Source: Candidatus Rubrivivax defluviihabitans (lineage in GTDB: Bacteria > Pseudomonadota > Gammaproteobacteria > Burkholderiales > Burkholderiaceae_C). From it: a stretch of 64,000 bases of DNA. The notes beneath the pieces were generated by a model that did no database searches, had not been told where the DNA came from, and was given only the letters and a program-made list of their open reading frames with translations. Location of the stretch: the NCBI GenBank assembly GCA_016709385.1, contig JADJMW010000005.1, positions 1 through 64,000 on the forward strand, written 5' to 3'. Both the position numbers and the translations under genes were made by a program. How positions within the stretch are numbered: the first letter of the stretch is position 1; each line of letters opens with the position of its first letter. Shown here one piece after another: positions 34,782 through 45,300 of this stretch.

Positions 34782-37585
34782 ACGGCGCCCACCCGAAGCA
34801 TCATCACGGCCTTGATGTCTGGCACACTGGCCTCTGCGTCATCCAAAGCTGCCATCCGTGCCTGGTGTTCGGCATCCAGCCGCTTGCGGCGATGCTCGCG
34901 AACAGCAGGCAGGCCAATTCGACCAATGGCCTGATAGCGGGCGTCGTAGGCGTACTTGGCGCGCTCCCGCTCTTCCTTCAGCCGCGAACGGTGCTCCCCG
35001 AGCAGTTCTGCAAACAGGCGTTCGCCTTGCGTCTTGGCCGCCGTCATGGAGGCATCGAACCACAGCACCGCTTGCTCGGTGGTGGTGGCGCCGGTGATCT
35101 CGATGGCTTCCGTCAACAGCAGGTCCCAGATGCGCTTGGCCGTGGGCACAAAGGTCCGCCCGTCGTCTGTTGCGAAGACCGGCAGGAAGCGCTTTCGGTT
35201 GAGACCTTCAGCGGACAGGCTGATCTCCCACAGTGACCAGACACCCTGCACAGCTTCAGGCAAGCCGGCGATCTTGACCACCGGCAAGGGCTGCCCAGCA
35301 ACGCAACGTGACAGCTCGCTGATCACCGCTCTGGCGCGTGGGTCCTCCAACGTGACCCACTCCAGGTCCGGTTTCTGTTCCGCCGTCCGGGCGTCAAAGC
35401 AGACTTTCGTGGACTCGCTGCCGTCCACCCATTTCACGCGCCATGCGTCACCGGTTTTCAGGGCGCTGCCGCCACGCGCTGGCAAACCGGATGTGATGGC
35501 GCGCTCCAGCCAAAACTGCGCCGGGTGGTCGCGCCATTTGCGGGCATCAATGGCATCCAGCGCGTGGGCATCCGCCAGCAGGTCGCTGTTCTTGCGCTCG
35601 TCGGCGACCTTGTCGCGAACCTGATTGATCACTGCGTCGCACGCCTTGTCGATCGAGCCAGGGTCTTGCAGGCCCTGCACGAACACCTCGTCGAACATCG
35701 CCTCCGCCTCGACCGAGTCCATGACGTCCGAGGCCTTGTCGACGCCGAATTCCTGGGCGATGACTTCGAGCTTGGTCTCCAGCACCTGGCGGACTCGGTG
35801 CTCCACCGTGTCTTCGAGAACGAAGTTGATGGCACGCACCACATGGCGCTGGCCGATACGGTCCACGCGGCCAATGCGCTGTTCGATGCGCATCGGGTTC
35901 CACGGCATGTCGAAGTTGACGATGACGTGGCAGAACTGCAGGTTCAGACCCTCGCCGCCAGCGTCGGTGGAGACCAGAACCCGAACGTCTTGCGAGAAGA
36001 CCTGCTGCGCCTTGGTGCGGGTATCCAGGTCCATGCTGCCGTTGAGCAGAGCCACAGAGAAGCCACGGCTTTCCAGGAAGCCCGCGAGCATGGCCTGTGT
36101 CGGCACGAACTCCGTGAAGATCAAGACCTTCATGGTCGGGTCGTTCTCTTCCTGCTGCAGCTTGTAGATCAGATCCAGCAGAGCTTCGGCCTTCGCGTCC
36201 GTGCCCTGGGCCTCAGTTTCCCGGGCCAGGGTCAGCAGGAGGTCAACCTCGGCCTTCTCCTGCACCCAGCCCGAGGTCTGCACCGCGATGTCCACCTGGC
36301 TCTGACCGTCCAGCTCGGCCCACTCGTCCATCTCGGTCGAGTCGAACAGCGATGCCTGCGGCTGGGGTTCATTGAGCAACGCCTGCCGCTTCTCCAGCGT
36401 GGTGCGAATCGCCGCCGTGCTGGACGTCACCAGTCGCTGCATCAGGATCATCAAGAACCCGATGTGCCGCTGCTTGGCCGCCAGTGCCTGGTTGTAGCCA
36501 TGGCGCACGTAGTCGGTGACTGCCTCGTACAGTCGCTGCTGGGCGCCGTGCCGGTCTTGCCATGCCACGGCCTGGAGACGGGTGACGCGAGGCTTGAACA
36601 GCGGCTGGCCCTCCGCATCGATCGCATTGCGCTTCTCGGTGCGAATGACGAACGGCCGCACGCGATCTCGGCTGACGCTGCCTTCATCCGGGAACGAGTC
36701 CCGGTCAATCAACTGCATCAGGCGCAGGAACTGGTCGGTCTTGCCCTGGTGCGGCGTGGCCGACAGCAGCAGCAGGTAGGGCGCCGCTTCGGCCAGCGCA
36801 GCGCCCAGCTTGTAGCGTGCCACCTGGTCGGTGCTGCCGCCCATGCGGTGCGACTCGTCGATGATCACCAGATCCCACGACGCCGAAATCAAGTCCTCGA
36901 AGCGCTCGCGGTTGTAGTTGTTCAGCTGCTCCAGGCTCCAGCCTTTGCGGCCTTCGATCGGCTTGACCGAGTCCAGTGAGCAGATCACCTGGTCGTGCAG
37001 ACGCCAGAGGTTCTCTTCGTCATTGCGCCACTGCCGAAAGGCGGCCAGTTCGGCCGGGTCGACGAACTGCAGCTTCTCCCCGAAGTGCAGGCGCATCTCG
37101 GCCTGCCACTGGCGCACCAGCCCCTTGGGCGCCACCACCAGCACGCGCTTGGCCATGCCGCGAAGTTTCAGTTCGCGCAGGATCAACCCGGCCTCGATGG
37201 TCTTGCCCAGGCCCACCTCGTCCGCCAGCAGGTAGCGAATGCGGTGCTGGCTCATCGCGCGGTTCAGCGCATAGAGCTGGTGCGGCAACGGGACCACGCT
37301 GGACTGGATGGGCGCCAGCAGCAGGTTGTCCTCCAGGGCATCCAGCAGCTTGGTCGCCGCTGCCATGTGGAGGATGTGCTCGACCGTGGGCTGAATGGTG
37401 TCGAGCCGGGCCAAATCCTGCGCGCGCGCGCGCACCACCGCGTCTTTGGTGGGTAGCCACACGCGGTAGGCGGTTTCGCCCCACATGTCCTGCCGGTCCA
37501 CGACGCGGCAGGGCGCAGCATGGCGCGCGTGCCAGCACCACGCGCCTACGGCGTGCCCGACCGAGGTTTGGCCGCTCTCCGCCAT
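34778..37585 (-). CDS. brxHII: BREX-3 SNF2-like helicase BrxHII
   Basis: 935 residues of an SF2/SNF2-type ATPase of the HepA/RapA group. It has motif I DEVGLGKTIEAGLI near residue 118, motif II VIIDESHRM near 238, motif III LLLSATPHQGKTDQF, and motif VI QRIGRVDRIGQ near 567. The long C-terminal region (about 640-935) has no recognised domain and ends in a basic coiled coil. Its place between pglXI and pglZ is the BREX type 3 order. Start and stop overlap both neighbours (TGATG and ATGA), which supports the chosen start. Confidence 0.92.
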   Translation of the reverse strand: MAESGQTSVGHAVGAWCWHARHAAPCRVVDRQDMWGETAYRVWLPTKDAVVRARAQDLARLDTIQPTVEHILHMAAATKLLDALEDNLLLAPIQSSVVPLPHQLYALNRAMSQHRIRYLLADEVGLGKTIEAGLILRELKLRGMAKRVLVVAPKGLVRQWQAEMRLHFGEKLQFVDPAELAAFRQWRNDEENLWRLHDQVICSLDSVKPIEGRKGWSLEQLNNYNRERFEDLISASWDLVIIDESHRMGGSTDQVARYKLGAALAEAAPYLLLLSATPHQGKTDQFLRLMQLIDRDSFPDEGSVSRDRVRPFVIRTEKRNAIDAEGQPLFKPRVTRLQAVAWQDRHGAQQRLYEAVTDYVRHGYNQALAAKQRHIGFLMILMQRLVTSSTAAIRTTLEKRQALLNEPQPQASLFDSTEMDEWAELDGQSQVDIAVQTSGWVQEKAEVDLLLTLARETEAQGTDAKAEALLDLIYKLQQEENDPTMKVLIFTEFVPTQAMLAGFLESRGFSVALLNGSMDLDTRTKAQQVFSQDVRVLVSTDAGGEGLNLQFCHVIVNFDMPWNPMRIEQRIGRVDRIGQRHVVRAINFVLEDTVEHRVRQVLETKLEVIAQEFGVDKASDVMDSVEAEAMFDEVFVQGLQDPGSIDKACDAVINQVRDKVADERKNSDLLADAHALDAIDARKWRDHPAQFWLERAITSGLPARGGSALKTGDAWRVKWVDGSESTKVCFDARTAEQKPDLEWVTLEDPRARAVISELSRCVAGQPLPVVKIAGLPEAVQGVWSLWEISLSAEGLNRKRFLPVFATDDGRTFVPTAKRIWDLLLTEAIEITGATTTEQAVLWFDASMTAAKTQGERLFAELLGEHRSRLKEERERAKYAYDARYQAIGRIGLPAVREHRRKRLDAEHQARMAALDDAEASVPDIKAVMMLRVGAV

Positions 37586-40359
37586 CAGGCCCCGGCCTCC
37601 GTGCGCGTGAGCGCCTGGTCGTACCAGAGCAGCAGTTTCTCGTCTTCTTGAAGCGCTTCTTCAGGAATTTTCTGAGCAATTGCGATGATTGACTTGTAGT
37701 TCTTTGCGGCCCAAGCTGCTTTGAAGCCAGCGCGCAGCACCTCGAGGCGGAATTCCTTGAGCTTGCGGCCAGTTGCTGCTTGGTACCCCTCAAATTCCTT
37801 CAGAAGAGCCGTCTCTCGCTTCTTCTCAAGGTCTTGCGCTTTGCTTGGATCTGGCACATACCAGCGGTCCGTAGCTTTGGCAACGAGTTGTGGATTGCTC
37901 TTGTCCAGACCTCGTAGGTCCTTGTGATTGGTGGATAGGTAACTGTGTATTTGAGGCGGAACTTCGCCTCGCCCATCGAATTGAATAAAGTTGTTTTCTA
38001 GAAGAGCCGAAAGCTCCGGCTTCGCCTCGTGTTTTTTCCATCCGGCCCCAAGCTGGCTAATAAATTCAGGATGTAACTCCTGATAAGTCGATGGACGTCG
38101 CTTCAGAAAGTCAGTAAGCCAATCAATTGCGCTTCGCTCATCGCAAACGAATAATTCCATTTGCGGTGCGGCGGACACTTGAAGTCGTTTCTTATCGTAT
38201 TCAGCGACTTGGTCCGACAGGAAGATCATTCCATCGCGCTCTATGAAGTGAGACGTTAATCCAGCCTGAAATTCTTGAGAGGATGTTGGAACTGGCACGT
38301 TGTGTCTTATGAACCATGACACCATTCGATCAAATATGATTCGTGGATCACGTTCCGCGACGAACTCCAACTTTCCATTCCTGACTTTGACCACTGGTAT
38401 GTAACCCAGATGGGTAGCAACAAAGTCCCATACCGATTCCGAGCCACCGCCATTTTTGAGAAAGCGATCTTCTAGTCCTCCATCTGGTTTGTAGGCAGAA
38501 ATAACCAAATCCTGCTTCACAGATGTTGTATTCGTAACCGCATTGAAGCTGCCCTGTTGCTTATCGAGTGCGGACACGTTGGCGACGACGAAGCCTGCCT
38601 CCTGAAGACCTGCTTGAATTGCATTCCAAACACTCGCCTGTGTATTGGAGAACTCAACTGTCATCCATCGGCCAGGTTTCAAGACCCTGAAGAATTCGCC
38701 AAATGCATCCTTCATGGCATGCATGTAAAACCCCAGGTCTTTCTTATGAACATAGTTCATAACACAGTCTTCTGGCGTGTCGGTTTTAACCTTTAGCCAT
38801 GCCTCAGCAAATGAGTTGAGTTCGGCGTATTGAAAGTTTTCGCCGAAAGGTGGGTCAACGAAGACGTAATCTATTGCTTGAGACGGAATATTCGCTAGGC
38901 TTCCGGAGCTTTGGGTAGTTACGCATCCTCGAGGTGCGATTTTCCTCTTGACCTCTGATACCCCTTTAATTTTCCGTCGAAGGGCGTCAAATATATTCCT
39001 CTCCAAATGCACGGACGGTGTGAAAAGCGTCCCAGCCACACCTCCGCCTCCTCCGAAATAGCCCTGTTTTCTTGAGATGTAGTTATTGATTCCAGTCAGA
39101 CAAAACCGGAACAGTGATGTAAATTCGGGGCTTGAGAGTTCTGCTTCCCAGAGCTTCCCATAAACGAATAGCGCTCTGGGCGTATACATCCAATGAACGT
39201 ATTCAATACCGCTTCCATTTATTAGCTTGTTTGTCTGCCTGCCTCCATCGAATTTTGTGATGGGAACAGATCTTAGAGGTGAAAGCGAGTCAATTCTTCG
39301 AATTAACTCAGTGAATAAATTCGCACCTGGCTTTATGCGAAGCGTTTTCTTGTCGCGCTTGACCGTCTCCTCAACCAATACCAGCTTTGGCAATTTGACT
39401 ATCGCGCCTAAATAGGGGTCTAACTTTGATTCAAAGGCACGATCCAGCTTCAATGCACCATCGTCTTTCGACGAGGCTTTTCCAACAGTCCCTCCGCATG
39501 ATGGGCAGGAAAATGTTTTCGATATTTCGTCGTCCTTGACGGCCGCTTCCCAATAGACAACTTCACCGCTACAAATTGGGCAATAGAAAACGTCAGACCA
39601 AATTCCATTTGATACTCGGCCATTCTCATTCTGATAAACCCAACCAATTTCCTTCTCAATTTTTTCAACTACTTCCTGTGCCTCTATACAAAAGTCACCG
39701 ACGTTGAATAGTCGCCCATAGTTGTTAGTAATGAATGTTGCAATTGGCGACAAGTCATTTAGGATGGGATATCGTGGTCCAACCTTGGAAAATGGCTGCC
39801 AAACTTCCTTTCCATCCTCAATTTCTTTTCGACGAATATTCCCATCTTTGTCGACTCGATATCCGAGTTCTTCAATGCATGCTCTATCACCACACATCTG
39901 GGCAGCGACACCTGTCATGCCCGTACCGGAGAATCCGTCAAGGACGACATCACCTGGATTGGTGTAGTGCAATATGTACCGAGCGATTGCCTTAGGTGGA
40001 ACTTTAGTGTGATATGTGTGAGCGCCGTATATTGAGTCGCTCTTTCCTTCGCTCACATCAGCTGCGAATGGCTCCTTAGCATATGGGGTCGAGTCCTTAA
40101 ATTCCTTCCCGTAATATTGAACAAAGTCAGGGATAAACGGATTCGGGCAAGCGGTGTAGTAAGGGGGATCTGAGAGAGCAAGGATGCTTTCATCGGTTCC
40201 AACTGGAAAGCCGGATATTTTCCGAAGCTCTGGATTCTTCAGCTTCTCAGCCAGTATCGTGAGGTAGTGCGAGCGACGCACACTATTGCTGGCGAACTCT
40301 TTGCCGAGGCATTCAACGGGCACTTCGGTTGCTTTCGATGTATTGAATATACTGGTCAT
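37585..40359 (-). CDS. pglXI: BREX-3 adenine-specific DNA methyltransferase PglXI
   Basis: 924 residues from ATG 40359; a TTG 12 bases upstream is possible. Motifs are an early SDPPYY catalytic-type motif near residue 62, the SAM-binding VVLDGFSGTGMTG near 137-149, a zinc-ribbon pair (CPIC, CPSC) in the middle, and a second DPPFGENF near 500. Two DPPY/F motifs in one chain are common in this large BREX methylase group. It methylates host DNA so that BREX spares it. Reading the bases, this gene is clearly AT-richer than the flanking BREX and tra genes, which suggests recent replacement of the specificity gene within an older operon. Confidence 0.9.
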   Translation of the reverse strand: MTSIFNTSKATEVPVECLGKEFASNSVRRSHYLTILAEKLKNPELRKISGFPVGTDESILALSDPPYYTACPNPFIPDFVQYYGKEFKDSTPYAKEPFAADVSEGKSDSIYGAHTYHTKVPPKAIARYILHYTNPGDVVLDGFSGTGMTGVAAQMCGDRACIEELGYRVDKDGNIRRKEIEDGKEVWQPFSKVGPRYPILNDLSPIATFITNNYGRLFNVGDFCIEAQEVVEKIEKEIGWVYQNENGRVSNGIWSDVFYCPICSGEVVYWEAAVKDDEISKTFSCPSCGGTVGKASSKDDGALKLDRAFESKLDPYLGAIVKLPKLVLVEETVKRDKKTLRIKPGANLFTELIRRIDSLSPLRSVPITKFDGGRQTNKLINGSGIEYVHWMYTPRALFVYGKLWEAELSSPEFTSLFRFCLTGINNYISRKQGYFGGGGGVAGTLFTPSVHLERNIFDALRRKIKGVSEVKRKIAPRGCVTTQSSGSLANIPSQAIDYVFVDPPFGENFQYAELNSFAEAWLKVKTDTPEDCVMNYVHKKDLGFYMHAMKDAFGEFFRVLKPGRWMTVEFSNTQASVWNAIQAGLQEAGFVVANVSALDKQQGSFNAVTNTTSVKQDLVISAYKPDGGLEDRFLKNGGGSESVWDFVATHLGYIPVVKVRNGKLEFVAERDPRIIFDRMVSWFIRHNVPVPTSSQEFQAGLTSHFIERDGMIFLSDQVAEYDKKRLQVSAAPQMELFVCDERSAIDWLTDFLKRRPSTYQELHPEFISQLGAGWKKHEAKPELSALLENNFIQFDGRGEVPPQIHSYLSTNHKDLRGLDKSNPQLVAKATDRWYVPDPSKAQDLEKKRETALLKEFEGYQAATGRKLKEFRLEVLRAGFKAAWAAKNYKSIIAIAQKIPEEALQEDEKLLLWYDQALTRTEAGA

Positions 40360-40374
40360 TGAGAGTTCCAAAGT

Positions 40375-42312
40375 TCAAAGATTCGGGCGCACCTGGCGCA
40401 CATATGTAGCCTTGTCGATACCCACGTGGTGCAGGAACGTCCTGAAGACGCCCGTACTCACCGGGTCGCGCGTGGGGAGAATGAAGGCACGTTGGTCCGG
40501 ACCGGTCCACTTCTGGTGGCCGCCTTTGCCGCCCGATGCGTCCAGGCTGTGGCGGAAGTGTTTGAGCGCCCGTTCAAGCTCGCGACGCGGCGGCACGTTG
40601 AACGTGGCCGGGTGGCTTTGGAGACGATCGGCGATGACACCGGGGCCCACGAAACGCAGCGGGATGTCGGCGGGCTGGAAGTCATACGGCAGCGGGCCGG
40701 TGAGCGCGCTTTCAAGTGGCAGGCCGATGCCGGCGGCGGTGATCTTGGGGTTGCCGGTGCTGAGCTGGTTGGCGAATGTGCGCCACGTGCCAGGCTGGTG
40801 ACCCAGCCGCCATTCCTGATACCCGGGTGGCGCGAGGTCCAGGGACGCTTCCACGACGCGGCCCAAGCCCTCTGCGTTCGACGCCATGCGTGCGACCAGT
40901 GACTGGATACCCGGTGCCTTGAACCAGCTCCATGCTGCCCAGTTGGCGAGCGCCTCTTCGAGCCAATCGGGCGTTTCGCGCAGCGCCTGGTAGACCCGTT
41001 CCTTGTAGCGCAGGTGCCGGGGTTGCTGGGCGTTGATCTCCGCCCAGGAGAGTGCGGCCTCGACCCGGGCATGGAACAGTTCGTGGGCGTAGGTCAGGCC
41101 AAAGGCCAGCAGCGCAGCTAGGCTGTGTGACCCGTGAACCCGCGCCGACTTGAAGTCGTCCAGAAAGCTGAGCGCCAGATCGTCCAGCTTGCGGGCGTCG
41201 AAGTAGATGCCCCAGGTTTCCTCGGTCCAGACGTGATACGGCTGGAACCAGGCGATGGCCTCGAAGCCCCGGCCTTTGGCATCCTTGCGGACGTCGTCGA
41301 CCCGGTTGCGGTAATCGCTTTGATCGAGCTGCAGGTCGTCCAGCGCATCCTTGAGGTCGGTCGACACCGGATCGAAGCCCTGGACCTGAACCGAGTCCTG
41401 GGCAGTCTGTGTGCCCGTGTCGAACTTGGGCTTGCCCATCTGCTCGATGCGCGGCTTGCGCAGCGCCGCAGGCAGGCGCTTCTGAACAGCCCAGCGGACC
41501 TCGGGGTACGAGGGCAGGCCTGGGTGAGGCACCCATGAAACGAGGCCTTGACTGCGGCGGCCGGCGGCGCCGGGAAGAATGCCAGCGTAGTTGCCATCGC
41601 GGGATGGCAGCCAGCCGGATGCGGCGATCGCGGCAATTGCCGCGCGTGCGAGCCTTTCAAGGTCGCCCGATGTCGGCTGTGTGAACTTCGCGGCGCGTGG
41701 CAGTGAAGGCAATAGCCGTTCGGCGGTCAACACCGGACGCTGAAAGTGGCTCTCCATCGCCACCTGCAGTTCTGCATACCCTTCGAACTTCTTCCTATCG
41801 CTGTTGCGAGCGTAGAAGTCCTCGTTGTCCTTCTTCTTGCGGTCGTTTGCCTCGTCAAACTCGGCGACTTTGGATTGGTGCTCCAGCAGCAGTGCGTCGG
41901 CGTCTGCCTTCAGCCCTGCCGAGATCCAAGCATCCGGAACAAGCGGTTTCGATCGCCCCACCGCCACGCAAAGATCCCTCCCGTCCGGCAGCAGGAACAC
42001 GCCGTGGCAATGCGCGACAACCTTGGTGCCGGCCTTGATGCGTGAACCGTTGGGCTTGAGTTTGGCTGGTGCCCACACGGCTTCTCTCAATTGACGGCGA
42101 AGAGATTTCTCGTCGAGCAACAGCGCCATGAGTCGCGCTGTCTTCTTGGTGCCAAGAAAATCGATCTCGCAAACACCCGCCGACATGAACTCGACGATGT
42201 CCGGGTCGCCGAGCGGCACGTCGATGCAGAACACGTCAGGCGCGGTCGTCCACGCAAAGCGGGGGGGAATCCAGCTTTGCAGGCGAAGTTGTCTGCTGCT
42301 TGGGCCGCTCAC
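40375..42312 (-). CDS. BREX-embedded HExxH metallopeptidase-like protein with HicA-like C-terminus
   Basis: 645 residues from GTG 42312, five bases after the brxC stop; the frame extends upstream only inside brxC. Residues 1-390 are unrecognised (early VFCIDVPLGDPDIVEFM). A gluzincin-like motif HELFH is at about 410-414, followed by WLEEALANW near 450-458, which would supply the third zinc ligand. The last 65 residues look like a HicA fold: RRELERALKHF, GGKGGHQKWT, FILPTRDPVSTGVFRTFLHHVGI, matching HicA's GSHH and TLRSILKQAGI positions. Canonical BREX-3 has brxF-brxC-pglXI-brxHII-pglZ-brxA, so this gene between brxC and pglXI is an addition. Function is inferred from motifs only. Confidence 0.75.
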   Translation of the reverse strand: MSGPSSRQLRLQSWIPPRFAWTTAPDVFCIDVPLGDPDIVEFMSAGVCEIDFLGTKKTARLMALLLDEKSLRRQLREAVWAPAKLKPNGSRIKAGTKVVAHCHGVFLLPDGRDLCVAVGRSKPLVPDAWISAGLKADADALLLEHQSKVAEFDEANDRKKKDNEDFYARNSDRKKFEGYAELQVAMESHFQRPVLTAERLLPSLPRAAKFTQPTSGDLERLARAAIAAIAASGWLPSRDGNYAGILPGAAGRRSQGLVSWVPHPGLPSYPEVRWAVQKRLPAALRKPRIEQMGKPKFDTGTQTAQDSVQVQGFDPVSTDLKDALDDLQLDQSDYRNRVDDVRKDAKGRGFEAIAWFQPYHVWTEETWGIYFDARKLDDLALSFLDDFKSARVHGSHSLAALLAFGLTYAHELFHARVEAALSWAEINAQQPRHLRYKERVYQALRETPDWLEEALANWAAWSWFKAPGIQSLVARMASNAEGLGRVVEASLDLAPPGYQEWRLGHQPGTWRTFANQLSTGNPKITAAGIGLPLESALTGPLPYDFQPADIPLRFVGPGVIADRLQSHPATFNVPPRRELERALKHFRHSLDASGGKGGHQKWTGPDQRAFILPTRDPVSTGVFRTFLHHVGIDKATYVRQVRPNL

Positions 42313-42316
42313 AGGA

Positions 42317-45300
42317 TCACTCCACCACGAACCGCAGCTTGCTGGCGTCCTTGCCCTTGCAGCGGTCATTCAGGAAGGTTTCGAACCGCTTGCGCAGGTC
42401 ATCCGGCGTGGCCGGTGAGCCGCCTTGCAGCAGTGCCTTCTTGATGTCATCGCCGCTGACGCCGATCTTCTCCAGCCCTGACAGGGCTTCCTGCACGGCG
42501 CTGACAAAGTCCGGGGTGACGGGGTCGGCCAGCTTCTTCGACGCGACGAACTTCTTGATCAACTCGCGGGCGGATGCCTTCAGCAGGTCAAGGTTGGCCT
42601 GAATGATCGGGTCGTCCAGGTTGTCGAGCAGCGTTTGCTGCCAGCCGTCGAGCAGACGGTCCAGTTCCTCATCCAGTTGCTTGAGCACATTGGCGGCCGG
42701 CAGGAAGTCGCCTTGCTCGTTGGCAGGCCGGAAGCTGCAGTGCGGGCAATAGGGGCTGGCAGACAGCTCCGACTCCACCAGGGACGCGCAACTCTTGAGC
42801 TTGTCGAGCTTGTCGTCGAAGGTGGTGAGCTGGCTGGTGGGCATCAGCGAAATGCCGGCCAGGGCCCGCATGGCGACCAGACGGGAGTCCTTGCGCAAGG
42901 CGGACTTGGTCTTGTCCTCCGCCACGCCCAGGCGTGCCTTGCTGTGCTGGGCAATGTAGGCGCTGAGGTAGTTCTTCTTGAGCTGGGCCAGGGTCTGCCG
43001 GTACTCGGCGGCATGCTGTGCGTTGCGGTCCAGCGCGAGCTTGTCCAGGATGTCCTTGCGTGCGCTTTGCGCCTGCTTGACCCACGCGTGATCGCTGGAC
43101 AGCACCATCTCGGCTTGCGACAGGTAGGCGGCTGTGCTGCCCAACTCGGTCACCAGCTCCAGCAGCTTTTCGACAGCGGCCAGAACCTCGAGGTTCTTCT
43201 TCTGGGCGTCGATGTCGTCGGAGCCGATGCGCAGGTTCTTCAGCTTGCCGACCGTGTTGTATGGCGTCAGACTCTCGGTGAAGGTCTTGAGCGCTTCCAG
43301 GCGGGTGCGCCAGTCTTTGATTTCGTCGTCCGTGAGCAGCGGCTTGCCCCAGAAGGTGAGCTTGCCTTGCAGATCGGTGCCCGCCGTCAAGACACGGCCG
43401 ACCAGCTTGGAAACGGCTTCAAGAAGCTGCTTGACGGGTTCCTCGGAGCCTTGCGTGGCCAGTTGCGCCAAGCCGGGTGACAGGCCGAGCAGTTCGAACA
43501 ACGACCGCAAAACGGCGACGTTGATCTCCTTCGGCGCTTCGACATGCTTGAACTGCTTGAGCTCTTCGAGGCCGCGCTCGGCCAGCAGCGTGATCTTGCC
43601 GGAGTCGATCTTGTCGCCAGTGATGGCCAACACGATATCGCCGGAATAGACGAGGCCGCCCAGCACGGCCACCAGCAGGTCAGGCTCCAAGCGGAATTTC
43701 ACCGGGTGGAAGTACTCCACGTCGGTCTGTCCGTTCAACAGCTCGCTGCGGTTCAGCACCTGGCCATGTCCCTTGGCCTTCAGGCGGTTGAGCACTTCTT
43801 GCGAGTACCGTGAGCGCCCCGGCTCGATGCGGTCGCCATCCAGCATCTCCAACGCGTCGAGGATGGCATTGGCGTCCTTGGTGCGGGTGCCGCCGGCCAG
43901 TGCCTTCAGCGCATTGCCCACCAACTGCTTGCGGTTGGACTCGGTCACCAGCACCGGGAACGTCGGGTATTCGGGCGAGACCTCGGCAAACTGCTGGTTG
44001 AGCGCCAGGCCGGAGACGACGTTGACGATGTCGCGGAAGTTGGCGCGCTCATCAGATCCCAGACGAAGCCTGTCACGGATGTTGACGCCCGTGGCCCAGC
44101 CTTGCAGGGTTTTGGTCTTGCCCTGGTAGGTGACCTCGAAGGCGGTCATCTGCTTTTCCTGCAGCCACTTGCTCATGTCGCGCAGCGCGTCTTTGGCTTT
44201 GTCCAGGTAGACGGCCTTCGCGCCGCCGCTGGCGGTGGAGGCAAGGTCCTGTGCCGCCGCGTAGAAAGCCAGATGGCGCTTGATGGCGTCGTCCAGCCCC
44301 TTGAGCCGGATGAACACCTCATCCGACTTGTTCTCGTCGCGGAAACGCGGAGGCTCGAAGGGCTGGATGAAGTAGACGTAGAAGTCGCGCTCGGGCTGGG
44401 CGGTGGGCCGATCGTTCGGGGCTCCGAAGAACAGGTAACCATTGCGGTCGACGCGGCGGTCTTGCCACTCGATCTGGTACTGCCAGATCTGAGTGGCCAG
44501 TGACGTAGGTGCTCTCGTCGGTGCGTTCCATCAACTGCTTGATGGCGCCGTAGTAGGCGCGGTCCAGCGCGTCATCCGACAGGGCCTCGGCACGCTTTTC
44601 GATCTGCGCGTCGTAGTCGACGTCCTTCTTGAGGTCGAGGTAGTACTGCTCGGTGTCCGGCGCCTTGGAGATGAACTGGCCGTTGACCGTCTTGACGATC
44701 TCCCGCAGGGTGGTCTGCACGGCGGTGAGCAGATCGTCGGCCGGGTCGCCACCCATGTCCTCGATGCCGGGCTGGTAAAGACACAGCGTGTCACGCAGCT
44801 CGGCAGCGGTCGGCCCGACCGGCACGTAGATGTCGCCGCCCGTGGTGAGCCGATGCACCGACAGGCCGGCGATCACGCGCTGCGCCATCGGCTTGTAGGC
44901 CGGGCGGGTGAAGGCCTTCAGCACGCGCTCGGCCAGGACCTCCGACACCTTCAGGACGGGGCCGATGCTGGGGTCGGAGCGCAGCACCGAGTTGGAGGTC
45001 ACGGTGTCCCAGAACTTGTCGTAGCCGATGAGCCCTGGGCGATCGTTGGGAACCTCGTCATTCAGGACGGCCTGGATCTGGTCGCGCAGGGTAACCAGGG
45101 CGCCGCGCTTCTCGGTGAAGATCAGCCGCTCGAAGGTGCCGATGTACTCGGGGTGGACAGGGAACAGGCGCACGTACTCGTCCATGCGCTCGTTCATCGA
45201 GCTGTAGAACTTGGCGAACTTGGTGAGGTAGGTCCGGATCTTGTTCTGCTGGTCAGCCGTCTTCTTCAGCAGGCGCTCGGCGACCACGAAGCTGACGTCT

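Noticed and set aside
35525..36979. Plus-strand 484-residue frame opposite brxHII
   Set aside because: Antisense of the helicase motifs; His/Leu/Val-rich with no domain.
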